DNA of 64,000 nucleotides from Azolla caroliniana (GCA_043228905.1 JBHGNT010000025.1:62001-126000); one strand, 5' to 3'. Counted from the first letter of the stretch, positions 52,063 to 64,000 are shown. Notes: generated from the sequence alone by a model not told the origin. Numbers and translations are program-made.

Positions 52063-55000
52063 TGTGAATCGCAGCTAACAACGCTAGCTATGACATGGTA
52101 TTAAGAAATCAAGATTTTGAAACTCAGGTCGAGAGATATTACGAAATTACCTACTTTGAGGAGGGAGTTGAGACGACCTAGTAGGTAAATTAAAATGTTC
52201 ATACCTGGCTCGTGTGATATCGGATTTTTGTGTTCAAACATGCGAATCAAAGCTAACAATGCTAGCTATGATATGGAACTAAAAAATCAAGATTTTGAAA
52301 CTCAGGTCGAGAGATATGAAGAAATTAGCAATCTTGAGGAGGGAGTTGAGAGGAGCCCTTGAGTACATTAAAATGTTCATACCTGGCGCGTGTGATATCG
52401 GATTTTTGTGTTCAAACATGCGAATCGAAGCTAACAATGCTAGCTATTATATGGAACTAAAAAATCAAGATTTTGAAACTCTGGTCGAGAGATATGAAGA
52501 AATTAGCAATCTTGAGGAGGGAGTTGAGAGGAGCCCTTGAGTACTTTAAAATGTTCATACCTGGCGCGTGTGATATCGTATTTTTGTGTTCAAACATGCG
52601 AATCGAAGCTAACAACACTAGCTATTCTATGGAACTAAAAAATCAAGATTTTGAAACTCAGGTCGAGAGATATGAAGAAATTAGCAATCTTGAGGAGGGA
52701 GTTGAGAGGAGCCCTTGAGTAAATTAAAATGTTCATACCTGGCTCGTGTGATATCGGATTTTTGTGTTCAAACATGCGAATCGAAGCTCACAACGCTAGC
52801 TATGATATGGTATTAAAAAATCATGATTTTGAAATTGAGGTCGACAGACATGAAGAAATTAGCAATCTTGAGGAGGGAGTTGAGAGGAGCCCTTGAGTAC
52901 ATTAAAATGTTCATACCTGGCACGTGTGATATCGGATTTTTGTGTTCAAACATGCGAATCGAAGCTAACAATGCTAGCTATTATATGGAACTAAAAAATC
53001 AAGATTTTGAAACTCAGGTCGAGAGATATGAAGAAATTAGCAATCTTGAGGAGGGAGTTGAGAGGAGCACTTGAGTATATTAAAATGTTTATACCTGGCT
53101 CGTGTGATATCGGATTTTTGTGTTCAAACATGCGAATCGAAGCTAATCACGCTAGCTATGACATGTTATTAAAAAATCAAGATTTTGAAACTCAGGTCGA
53201 GAGATATGAAGAAATTAGCAATCTTGAGGAGGGAGTTGAGAGGAGCCCTTGAGTACATTAAAATGTTCATACCTGGCGCGTGTGATATCGGATTTTTGTG
53301 TTCAAACATGCGAATCGAAGCTATCAACACTAGCTATTCTATGGAACTAAAAAATCAAGATTTTGAAACTCAGGTCGAGAGATATGAAGAAATTAGCAAT
53401 CTTGAGGAGGGAGTTGAGAGGAGCCCTTGAGTAAATTAAAATGTTCATACCTGGCTCGTGTGATATCGGATTTTTGTGTTCAAACATGCGAATCGAAGCT
53501 CACAACGCTAGCTATGATATGGTATTAAAAAATCATGATTTTGAAATTGAGGTCGAGAGACATGAAGAAATTAGCAATCTTGAGGAGGGAGTTGAGAGGA
53601 GCCCTTGAGTACATTAAAATGTTCATACCTGGCGCGTGTGATATCGGATTTTTGTGTTCAAACATGCGAATCGAAGCTAACAACGCTAGCTATGACATGG
53701 TATTAAAAAATCAAGATTTTGAAACTCAGGTCGAGAGATATGAAGAAATTAGCAATCTTGAGGAGGGAGTTGAGAGGAGCCCTTGAGTACATTAAAATGT
53801 TCATACCTGGCGCGTGTGATATCGGATTTTTGTGTTCAAACATGCGAATCGAAGCTCACAACGCTAGCTATGATATGGTATTAAAAAATCATGATTTTGA
53901 AATTGAGGTCGAGAGACATGAAGAAATTAGCAATCTTGAGGAGGGAGTTGAGAGGAGCCCTTGAGTACATTAAAATGTTCATACCTGGCGCGTGTGATAT
54001 CGGATTTTTGTGTTCAAACATGCGAATCGAAGCTAACAACGCTAGCTATGACATGGTATTAAAAAATCAAGCTTTTGAAACTCAGGTCGAGAGACATGAC
54101 GAAATTACCTAATTTGAGGACTGAGTTGAGACGACCTAGTAGGTAAATTAAAATGTTCATACCTGGCGCGTGTGATATCGGATTTTTGTGTTCAAACATG
54201 CGCATCAAGCTAACAACGCTAGCTATTATATGGAACTAAAAAATCAAGATTTTGAAACTCAGGTCGAGAGATATGAAGAAATTAGCAATCTTGAGGAGGG
54301 AGTTGAGAGGAGCCCTTGAGTACATTAAAATGTTCATACCTGGCGCGTGTGATATCGTATTTTTGTGTTCAAACATGCGAATCGAAGCTAACAATGCTAG
54401 CTATTATATGGAAATAAAAAATCAAGATTTTGAAACTCAGGTCGAGAGATATGAAGAAATTAGCAATCTTGAGGAGGGAGTTGAGAGGAGCCCTTGAGTA
54501 CATTAAAATGTTCATACCTGGCGCGTGTGATATCGTATTTTTGTGTTCAAACATGCGAATCGAAGCTAACAACACTAGCTATTCTATGGAACTAAAAAAT
54601 CAAGATTTTGAAACTCAGGTCGAGAGATATGAAGAAATTAGCAATCTTGAGGAGGGAGTTGAGAGGAGCCCTTGAGTAAATTAAAATGTTCATACCTGGC
54701 TCGTGTGATATCGGATTTTTGTGTTCAAACATGCGAATCGAAGCTCACAACGCTAGCTATGATATGGAACTAAAAAATCAAGATTTTGAAACTCAGGTCG
54801 AGAGATATGAAGAAATTAGCAATCTTGAGGAGGGAGTTGAGAGGAGCCCTTGAGTACATTAAAATGTTCATACCTGGCGCGTGTGATATCGGATTTTTGT
54901 GTTCAAACATGCGAATCGAAGCTATCAACACTAGCTATTCTATGGAACTAAAAAATCAAGATTTTGAAACTCAGGTCGAGAGATATGAAGAAATTAGCAA

Positions 55001-55415
55001 TCTTGAGGAGGGAGTTGAGAGGAGCCCTTGAGTAAATTAAAATGTTCATACCTGGCTCGTGTGATATCGGATTTTTGTGTTCAAACATGCGAATCGAAGC
55101 TCACAACGCTAGCTATGATATGGTATTAAAAAATCATGATTTTGAAATTGAGGTCGAGAGACATGAAGAAATTAGCAATCTTGAGGAGGGAGTTGAGAGG
55201 AGCCCTTGAGTACATTAAAATGTTCATACCTGGCGCGTGTGATATCGGATTTTTGTGTTCAAACATGCGAATCGAAGCTAACAACGCTAGCTATGACATG
55301 GTATTAAAAAATCAAGATTTTGAAACTCAGGTCGAGAGATATGAAGAAATTAGCAATCTTGAGGAGGGAGTTGAGAGGAGCCCTTGAGTGCATTAAAATG
55401 TTCATACCTGGCGCG

Positions 55416-56707
55416 TGTGATATCGGATTTTTGTGTTCAAACATGCGAATCGAAGCTCACAACGCTAGCTATGATATGGTATTAAAAAATCATGATTTTG
55501 AAATTGAGGTCGAGAGACATGAAGAAATTAGCAATCTTGAGGAGGGAGTTGAGAGGAGCCCTTGAGTACATTAAAATGTTCATACCTGGCATGTGTGATA
55601 TCGGATTTTTGTGTTCAAACATGCGAATCGAAGCTAACAATGCTAGCTATTATATGGAACTAAAAAATCAAGATTTTGAAACTCAGGTCGAGAGATATGA
55701 AGAAATTAGCAATCTTGAGGAGGGAGTTGAGAGGAGCCCTTGAGTGCATTAAAATGTTCATACCTGGCGCGTGTGATATCGGATTTTTGTGTTCAAACAT
55801 GCGAATCGAAGCTAACAATGCTAGCTATTATATGGAACTAAAAAATCAAGATTTTGAAACTCAGGTCGAGAGATATGAAGAAATTAGCAATCTTGAGGAG
55901 GGAGTTGAGAGGAGCACTTGAGTATATTAAAATGTTTATACCTGGCTCGTGTGATATCGGATTTTTGTGTTCAAACATGCGAATCGAAGCTAATCACGCT
56001 AGCTATGACATGTTATTAAAAAATCAAGATTTTGAAACTCAGGTAGAGAGACATGACGAAATTACCTAATTTGAGGAGTGAGTTGAGAGGAGCCCTTGGG
56101 TACATTACAATGTTCATACCTGGCTCGTGTGATATCGGATTTTTGTGTTCAAACATGCGAATCGAAGCTCACAACGCTAGCTATGATATGGTATTAAAAA
56201 ATCATGATTTTGAAATTGAGGTCGAGAGACATGAAGAAATTAGCAATCTTGAGGAGGGAGTTGAGAGGAGCCCTTGAGTACATTAAAATGTTCATACCTG
56301 GCGCGTGTGATATCGGATTTTTGTGTTCAAACATGCGAATCGAAGCTAACAACGCTAGCTATGACATGGTATTAAAAAATCAAGCTTTTGAAACTCAGGT
56401 CGAGAGACATGACGAAATTACCTAATTTGAGGACTGAGTTGAGACGACCTAGTAGGTAAATTAAAATGTTCATACCTGGCGCGTGTGATATCGGATTTTT
56501 GTGTTCAAACATGCGCATCAAGCTAACAACGCTAGCTATTATATGGAACTAAAAAATCAAGATTTTGAAACTCAGGTCGAGAGATATGAAGAAATTAGCA
56601 ATCTTGAGGAGGGAGTTGAGAGGAGCCCTTGAGTACATTAAAATGTTCATACCTGGCGCGTGTGATATCGTATTTTTGTGTTCAAACATGCGAATCGAAG
56701 CTAACAA
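55416..56707 (+). repeat. 7-monomer block repeated at +1,601 bp, copy 1
   Basis: Matches 57017-58308 (9 monomers minus one 1-bp deletion). Shared rare markers are GGCATGTGTG, CCTTGAGTGCATT, GAGCACTTGAGTATATT, GCTAATCACGC, AATCAAGCTTTTG and GCGCATCAAGC. Part of the same material (about 56.15-57.06 kb) also matches 53.8-54.75 kb at 2,313 bp. Confidence 0.8.
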
Positions 56708-57016
56708 TGCTAGCTATTATATGGAACTAAAAAATCAAGATTTTGAAACTCAGGTCGAGAGATATGAAGAAATTAGCAATCTTGAGGAGGGAGTTGAGAG
56801 GAGCCCTTGAGTACATTAAAATGTTCATACCTGGCGCGTGTGATATCGTATTTTTGTGTTCAAACATGCGAATCGAAGCTAACAACACTAGCTATTCTAT
56901 GGAACTAAAAAATCAAGATTTTGAAACTCAGGTCGAGAGATATGAAGAAATTAGCAATCTTGAGGAGGGAGTTGAGAGGAGCCCTTGAGTAAATTAAAAT
57001 GTTCATACCTGGCTCG

Positions 57017-58308
57017 TGTGATATCGGATTTTTGTGTTCAAACATGCGAATCGAAGCTCACAACGCTAGCTATGATATGGTATTAAAAAATCATGATTTT
57101 GAAATTGAGGTCGAGAGACATGAAGAAATTAGCAATCTTGAGGAGGGAGTTGAGAGGAGCCCTTGAGTACATTAAAATGTTCATACCTGGCATGTGTGAT
57201 ATCGGATTTTTGTGTTCAAACATGCGAATCGAAGCTAACAATGCTAGCTATTATATGGAACTAAAAAATCAAGATTTTGAAACTCAGGTCGAGAGATATG
57301 AAGAAATTAGCAATCTTGAGGAGGGAGTTGAGAGGAGCCCTTGAGTGCATTAAAATGTTCATACCTGGCGCGTGTGATATCGGATTTTTGTGTTCAAACA
57401 TGCGAATCGAAGCTAACAATGCTAGCTATTATATGGAACTAAAAAATCAAGATTTTGAAACTCAGGTCGAGAGATATGAAGAAATTAGCAATCTTGAGGA
57501 GGGAGTTGAGAGGAGCACTTGAGTATATTAAAATGTTTATACCTGGCTCGTGTGATATCGGATTTTTGTGTTCAAACATGCGAATCGAAGCTAATCACGC
57601 TAGCTATGACATGTTATTAAAAAATCAAGATTTTGAAACTCAGGTAGAGAGACATGACGAAATTACCTAATTTGAGGAGTGAGTTGAGAGGAGCCCTTGG
57701 GTACATTACAATGTTCATACCTGGCTCTTGTGATATCGTATTTTTGTGTTCAAACATGCGAATCGAAGCTCACAACGCTAGCTATGATATGGTATTAAAA
57801 AATCATGATTTTGAAATTGAGGTCGAGAGACATGAAGAAATTAGCAATCTTGAGGAGGGAGTTGAGAGGAGCCCTTGAGTACATTAAAATGTTCATACCT
57901 GGCGCGTGTGATATCGGATTTTTGTGTTCAAACATGCGAATCGAAGCTAACAACGCTAGCTATGACATGGTATTAAAAAATCAAGCTTTTGAAACTCAGG
58001 TCGAGAGACATGACGAAATTACCTAATTTGAGGACTGAGTTGAGACGACCTAGTAGGTAAATTAAAATGTTCATACCTGGCGCGTGTGATATCGGATTTT
58101 TGTGTTCAAACATGCGCATCAAGCTAACAACGCTAGCTATTATATGGAACTAAAAAATCAAGATTTTGAAACTCAGGTCGAGAGATATGAAGAAATTAGC
58201 AATCTTGAGGAGGGAGTTGAGAGGAGCCCTTGAGTACATTAAAATGTTCATACCTGGCGCGTGTGATATCGTATTTTTGTGTTCAAACATGCGAATCGAA
58301 GCTAACAA
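57017..58308 (+). repeat. 7-monomer block, copy 2
   Basis: Partner of 55416-56707. Private changes are GGCTCTTGTG and CGTATTT in the monomer near 57720-57740. The match ends where the loop changes from AACAATGC to AACAACAC. Confidence 0.8.
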
Positions 58309-60028
58309 CACTAGCTATTCTATGGAACTAAAAAATCAAGATTTTGAAACTCAGGTCGAGAGATATGAAGAAATTAGCAATCTTGAGGAGGGAGTTGAGA
58401 GGAGCCCTTGAGTAAATTAAAATGTTCATACCTGGCTCGTGTGATATCGGATTTTTGTGTTCAAACATGCGAATCGAAGCTCACAACGCTAGCTATGATA
58501 TGGTATTAAAAAATCATGATTTTGAAATTGAGGTCGAGAGACATGAAGAAATTAGCAATCTTGAGGAGGGAGTTGAGAGGAGCCCTTGAGTACATTAAAA
58601 TGTTCATACCTGGCACGTGTGATATCGGATTTTTGTGTTCAAACATGCGAATCGAAGCTAACAATGCTAGCTATTATATGGAACTAAAAAATCAAGATTT
58701 TGAAACTCAGGTCGAGAGATATGAAGAAATTAGCAATCTTGAGGAGGGAGTTGAGAGGAGCACTTGAGTATATTAAAATGTTTATACCTGGCTCGTGTGA
58801 TATCGGATTTTTGTGTTCAAACATGCGAATCGAAGCTAATCACGCTAGCTATGACATGTTATTAAAAAATCAAGATTTTGAAACTCAGGTAGAGAGACAT
58901 GACGAAATTACCTAATTTGAGGACTGAGTTGAGACGACCTAGTAGGTAAATTAAAATGTTCATACCTGGCTCGTGTGATATCGGATTTTTGTGTTCAAAC
59001 ATGCGAATCAAGCTCACAACGCTAGCTATGATATGGAACTAAAAAATCAAGATTTTGAAACTCAGGTCGAGAGATATGAAGAAATTAGCAATCTTGAGGA
59101 GGGAGTTGAGAGGAGCCCTTGAGTACATTAAAATGTTCATACCTGGCGCGTGTGATATCGGATTTTTGTGTTCAAACATGCGAATCGAAGCTAACAATGC
59201 TAGCTATTATATGGAACTAAAAAATCAAGATTTTGAAACTCAGGTCGAGAGATATGAAGAAATTAGCAATCTTGAGGAGGGAGTTGAGAGGAGCCCTTGA
59301 GTGCATTAAAATGCTCATACCTGGCGCGTGTGATATCGGATTTTTGTGTTCAAACATGCGAATCGAAGCTAACAACACTAGCTATTCTATGGAACTAAAA
59401 AATCAAGATTTTGAAACTCAGGTCGAGAGATATGAAGAAATTAGCAATCTTGAGGAGGGAGTTGAGAGGAGCCCTTGAGTAAATTAAAATGTTCATACCT
59501 GGCTCGTGTGATATCGGATTTTTGTGTTCAAACATGCGAATCGAAGCTCACAACGCTAGCTATGATATGGTATTAAAAAATCATGATTTTGAAATTGAGG
59601 TCGAGAGACATGAAGAAATTAGCAATCTTGAGGAGGGAGTTGAGAGGAGCCCTTGAGTACATTAAAATGTTCATACCTGGCGCGTGTGATATCGGATTTT
59701 TGTGTTCAAACATGCGAATCGAAGCTAACAACGCTAGCTATGACATGGTATGAAAAAATCAAGATTTTGAAACTCAGGTCGAGAGATATGAAGAAATTAC
59801 CTACTTTGAGGAGGGAGTTGAGAGGAGCCCTTGAGTAAATTAAAATGTTCATACCTGGCTCGTGTGATATCGGATTTTTGTGTTCAACCATGCGAATCGA
59901 AGCTCACAACGCTAGCTATGATATGGTATTAAAAAATCATGATTTTGAAATTGAGGTCGAGAGACATGAAGAAATTAGCAATCTTGAGGAGGGAGTTGAG
60001 AGGAGCCCTTGAGTACATTAAAATGTTC

Positions 60029-61985
60029 ATACCTGGCGCGTGTGATATCGGATTTTTGTGTTCAAACATGCGAATCGAAGCTAACAACGCTAGCTATGAC
60101 ATGGTATTAAAAAATCAAGATTTTGAAACTCAGGTCGAGAGATATGAAGAAATTAGCAATCTTGAGGAGGGAGTTGAGAGGAGCACTTGAGTATATTAAA
60201 ATGTTTATACCTGGCTCGTGTGATATCGGATTTTTGTGTTCAAACATGCGAATCGAAGCTAATCACGCTAGCTATGACATGTTATTAAAAAATCAAGATT
60301 TTGAAACTCAGGTAGAGAGACATGACGAAATTACCTAATTTGAGGAGTGAGTTGAGAGGAGCCCTTGGGTACATTACAATGTTCATACCTGGCTCGTGTG
60401 ATATCGGATTTTTGTGTTCAAACATGCGAATCGAAGCTCACAACGCTAGCTATGATATGGTATTAAAAAATCATGATTTTGAAATTGAGGTCGAGAGACA
60501 TGAAGAAATTAGCAATCTTGAGGAGGGAGTTGAGAGGAGCCCTTGAGTACATTAAAATGTTCATACCTGGCGCGTGTGATATCGAATTTTTGTGTTCAAA
60601 CATGCGAATCGAAGCTAACAACGCTAGCTATGACATGGTATTAAAAAATCAAGATTTTGAAACTCAGGTCGAGAGATATGAAGAAATTACCTACTTTGAG
60701 GAGGGAGTTGAGAGGAGCCCTTGAGTAAATTAAAATGTTCATACCTGGCTCGTGTGATATCGGATTTTTGTGTTCAACCATGCGAATCGAAGCTCACAAC
60801 GCTAGCTATGATATGGTATTAAAAAATCATGATTTTGAAATTGAGGTCGAGAGACATGAAGAAATTAGCAATCTTGAGGAGGGAGTTGAGAGGAGCCCTT
60901 GAGTACATTAAAATGTTCATACCTGGCGCGTGTGATATCGGATTTTTGTGTTCAAACATGCGAATCGAAGCTAACAACGCTAGCTATGACATGGTATTAA
61001 AAAATCAAGATTTTGAAACTCAGGTCGAGAGATATGAAGAAATTAGCAATCTTGAGGAGGGAGTTGAGAGGAGCACTTGAGTATATTAAAATGTTTATAC
61101 CTGGCTCGTGTGATATCGGATTTTTGTGTTCAAACATGCGAATCGAAGCTAATCACGCTAGCTATGACATGTTATTAAAAAATCAAGATTTTGAAACTCA
61201 GGTAGAGAGACATGACGAAATTACCTAATTTGAGGAGTGAGTTGAGAGGAGCCCTTGGGTACATTACAATGTTCATACCTGGCTCGTGTGATATCGGATT
61301 TTTGTGTTCAAACATGCGAATCGAAGCTCACAACGCTAGCTATGATATGGTATTAAAAAATCATGATTTTGAAATTGAGGTCGAGAGACATGAAGAAATT
61401 AGCAATCTTGAGGAGGGAGTTGAGAGGAGCCCTTGAGTACATTAAAATGTTCATACCTGGCGCGTGTGATATCGGATTTTTGTGTTCAAACATGCGAATC
61501 GAAGCTATCAACACTAGCTATTCTATGGAACTAAAAAATCAAGATTTTGAAACTCAGGTCGAGAGATATGAAGAAATTAGCAATCTTGAGGAGGGAGTTG
61601 AGAGGAGCCCTTGAGTAAATTAAAATGTTCATACCTGGCTCGTGTGATATCGGATTTTTGTGTTCAAACATGCGAATCAAGCTAACAACGCTAGCTATTA
61701 TATGGAACTAAAAAATCAAGTTTTTGAAACTCAGGTCGAGAGATATGAAGAAATTAGCAATCTTGAGGAGGGAGTTGAGAGGAGCCCTTGAGTACATTAA
61801 AATGTTCATACCTGGCGCGTGTGATATCGGATTTTTGTGTTCAAACATGCGAATCGAAGCTAACAATGCTAGCTATTATATGGAACTAAAAAATCAAGAT
61901 TTTGAAACTCAGGTCGAGAGATATGAAGAAATTAGCAATCTTGAGGAGGGAGTTGAGAGGAGCCCTTGAGTGCATTAAAATGCTC
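60029..61985 (+). repeat. 11-monomer HOR (1,957 bp), copy 1
   Basis: Repeated immediately at 61986-63942. Markers are GAGCACTTGAGTATATT, GCTAATCACGC, CCTTGGGTACATTAC, GATATCGAATTTTTG near 60580, TTCAACCATGCG near 60776, AATCAAGTTTTTG near 61717 and GTGCATTAAAATGCTC near 61971. The first part also has a 5-monomer (890 bp) similarity to 59.9 kb, since TTCAACCATG occurs at about 59886 and 60776. Confidence 0.88.
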
Positions 61986-63942
61986 ATACCTGGCGCGTGT
62001 GATATCGGATTTTTGTGTTCAAACATGCGAATCGAAGCTAACAACGCTAGCTATGACATGGTATTAAAAAATCAAGATTTTGAAACTCAGGTCGAGAGAT
62101 ATGAAGAAATTAGCAATCTTGAGGAGGGAGTTGAGAGGAGCACTTGAGTATATTAAAATGTTTATACCTGGCTCGTGTGATATCGGATTTTTGTGTTCAA
62201 ACATGCGAATCGAAGCTAATCACGCTAGCTATGACATGTTATTAAAAAATCAAGATTTTGAAACTCAGGTAGAGAGACATGACGAAATTACCTAATTTGA
62301 GGAGTGAGTTGAGAGGAGCCCTTGGGTACATTACAATGTTCATACCTGGCTCGTGTGATATCGGATTTTTGTGTTCAAACATGCGAATCGAAGCTCACAA
62401 CGCTAGCTATGATATGGTATTAAAAAATCATGATTTTGAAATTGAGGTCGAGAGACATGAAGAAATTAGCAATCTTGAGGAGGGAGTTGAGAGGAGCCCT
62501 TGAGTACATTAAAATGTTCATACCTGGCGCGTGTGATATCGAATTTTTGTGTTCAAACATGCGAATCGAAGCTAACAACGCTAGCTATGACATGGTATTA
62601 AAAAATCAAGATTTTGAAACTCAGGTCGAGAGATATGAAGAAATTACCTACTTTGAGGAGGGAGTTGAGAGGAGCCCTTGAGTAAATTAAAATGTTCATA
62701 CCTGGCTCGTGTGATATCGGATTTTTGTGTTCAACCATGCGAATCGAAGCTCACAACGCTAGCTATGATATGGTATTAAAAAATCATGATTTTGAAATTG
62801 AGGTCGAGAGACATGAAGAAATTAGCAATCTTGAGGAGGGAGTTGAGAGGAGCCCTTGAGTACATTAAAATGTTCATACCTGGCGCGTGTGATATCGGAT
62901 TTTTGTGTTCAAACATGCGAATCGAAGCTAACAACGCTAGCTATGACATGGTATTAAAAAATCAAGATTTTGAAACTCAGGTCGAGAGATATGAAGAAAT
63001 TAGCAATCTTGAGGAGGGAGTTGAGAGGAGCACTTGAGTATATTAAAATGTTTATACCTGGCTCGTGTGATATCGGATTTTTGTGTTCAAACATGCGAAT
63101 CGAAGCTAATCACGCTAGCTATGACATGTTATTAAAAAATCAAGATTTTGAAACTCAGGTAGAGAGACATGACGAAATTACCTAATTTGAGGAGTGAGTT
63201 GAGAGGAGCCCTTGGGTACATTACAATGTTCATACCTGGCTCGTGTGATATCGGATTTTTGTGTTCAAACATGCGAATCGAAGCTCACAACGCTAGCTAT
63301 GATATGGTATTAAAAAATCATGATTTTGAAATTGAGGTCGAGAGACATGAAGAAATTAGCAATCTTGAGGAGGGAGTTGAGAGGAGCCCTTGAGTACATT
63401 AAAATGTTCATACCTGGCGCGTGTGATATCGGATTTTTGTGTTCAAACATGCGAATCGAAGCTATCAACACTAGCTATTCTATGGAACTAAAAAATCAAG
63501 ATTTTGAAACTCAGGTCGAGAGATATGAAGAAATTAGCAATCTTGAGGAGGGAGTTGAGAGGAGCCCTTGAGTAAATTAAAATGTTCATACCTGGCTCGT
63601 GTGATATCGGATTTTTGTGTTCAAACATGCGAATCAAGCTAACAACGCTAGCTATTATATGGAACTAAAAAATCAAGTTTTTGAAACTCAGGTCGAGAGA
63701 TATGAAGAAATTAGCAATCTTGAGGAGGGAGTTGAGAGGAGCCCTTGAGTACATTAAAATGTTCATACCTGGCGCGTGTGATATCGGATTTTTGTGTTCA
63801 AACATGCGAATCGAAGCTAACAATGCTAGCTATTATATGGAACTAAAAAATCAAGATTTTGAAACTCAGGTCGAGAGATATGAAGAAATTAGCAATCTTG
63901 AGGAGGGAGTTGAGAGGAGCCCTTGAGTGCATTAAAATGCTC
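61986..63942 (+). repeat. 11-monomer HOR (1,957 bp), copy 2
   Basis: No difference from copy 1 was noticed by eye over the full 1,957 bp, making it the most homogeneous pair in the window. A third copy begins at 63943 and continues to the right edge. Confidence 0.87.
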
Positions 63943-64000
63943 ATACCTGGCGCGTGTGATATCGGATTTTTGTGTTCAAACATGCGAATCGAAGCTAACA
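63943..64000 (+). repeat. 11-monomer HOR, start of copy 3 (cut by the window edge)
   Basis: The last 58 bases match the start of copies 1 and 2, so the 1,957-bp HOR probably continues beyond the window. Confidence 0.65.

Larger units (their letters stand above)
1..64000 (+). repeat. 178-bp tandem satellite array, probably centromeric or pericentromeric
   Basis: Every part of the window is a copy of one 178-bp monomer in the same orientation, starting at 1, 179, 357 and so on. From 141 to 63681 the phase advances 63,540 bases. This equals 357 monomers of 178 bp minus fourteen 1-bp deletions plus two 4-bp insertions, so nothing else of net length is inserted or lost. One consensus monomer has 69 G+C of 178 (about 39%), with G (43) well above C (26) on this strand. 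Adjacent monomers differ at a handful of positions. No unique sequence, transposon, inverted segment or gene interrupts the array, and both ends of the window lie inside it. Monomer length near one nucleosome repeat and nested HORs are typical of centromeric satellites in plants and animals, which is the inference here. No CENP-A/CENH3 data are available and I do not recognise the family. Confidence 0.97.

Noticed and set aside
25886-59891. Minus-strand open frames of 61-68 codons (for example 25886-26089, 47960-48163 and 59706-59891)
   Set aside because: These are the antisense of the same monomer, opened by a local substitution. They have no independent conservation.
141-63926. Recurrent open frames of about 71-84 codons on the plus strand as a family of small proteins
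   Set aside because: They repeat once per monomer, mostly start at TTG, and overlap the next copy, reading the same DNA in two frames because 178 is not divisible by 3. Variation falls on amino-acid-changing positions (AAC/ATC, GCT/ACT, TAT/TCT/GAC) with no sign of codon constraint. No consistent ribosome-binding or promoter context is seen.
1-64000. CRISPR array
   Set aside because: The repeat unit is 178 bp with no short direct repeats separated by unique spacers. Every base belongs to the repeated monomer, and no cas genes are present.
1-64000. CENP-B box
   Set aside because: I looked for TTCG-N4-A-N2-CGGG on both strands. The nearest candidate, CTTCGATTCG on the minus strand, lacks the required A and the CGGG part.
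1-64000. Identification as the Arabidopsis 178-bp centromere repeat or primate alpha satellite
   Set aside because: The length is similar, but the monomer does not match what I recall of either sequence. I assign no known family.
1-64000. Bacterial or phage tandem gene array
   Set aside because: There is no intact gene, no intergenic unique sequence and no RNA gene, and the repeat period breaks reading frames. The pattern is that of eukaryotic satellite DNA.

Overview
The whole window is one uninterrupted, head-to-tail satellite DNA array. The monomer is 178 bp and about 39% GC. All copies point the same way, and about 359.6 monomers fill the 64 kb. I found no real protein gene, RNA gene, transposable element, inversion, telomere repeat or unique-sequence island. 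Open frames of about 71-119 codons recur once per monomer. They are a by-product of the repeat: 178 is not a multiple of 3, so the same DNA is read in a shifted frame in each following monomer, and most of these frames open on TTG. Head-to-tail monomers of nucleosome-like length, high mutual identity and local higher-order repeats (HORs) point to a eukaryotic centromeric or pericentromeric satellite. I do not recognise the family and cannot name the organism. A plant or an animal is possible.

The array is a mosaic of monomer variants, and marker variants are strongly local. 1-9 kb: near-pure 178-bp monomers with a 15-monomer (2,670 bp) duplication and a 4-monomer (712 bp) duplication. 9-25 kb: a 10-monomer (1,780 bp) offset repeat, a 6-monomer (1,068 bp) repeat at 16.4-18.4 kb, and the first monomers carrying a divergent junction (ACCTAGTAGGT), usually paired with a 1-bp deletion. 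25-30 kb: a near-perfect 13-monomer (2,314 bp) tandem duplication. 30-36 kb: variant-B monomers become frequent, ending in a clean dimeric (356 bp) array. 36.7-45 kb: a 5-monomer duplication, then a 10-monomer (1,780 bp) HOR in about 3.7 tandem copies. 45-64 kb: a 14-monomer block repeated at an offset of 3,562 bp, a 7-monomer block repeated at 1,601 bp, and an 11-monomer (1,957 bp) HOR that runs off the right edge.

Length bookkeeping over 357 consecutive monomers is fully closed by two indel types: fourteen 177-bp monomers (1-bp deletion) and two 182-bp monomers (4-bp GATA duplication). The monomer carries two short dyad symmetries about 30 bp apart and a nearly invariant 54-bp core. These are the best candidates for functional constraint. 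CpG is not depleted. No operon, pathway or enzymatic system is present. The interest lies in array architecture and recent local amplification.
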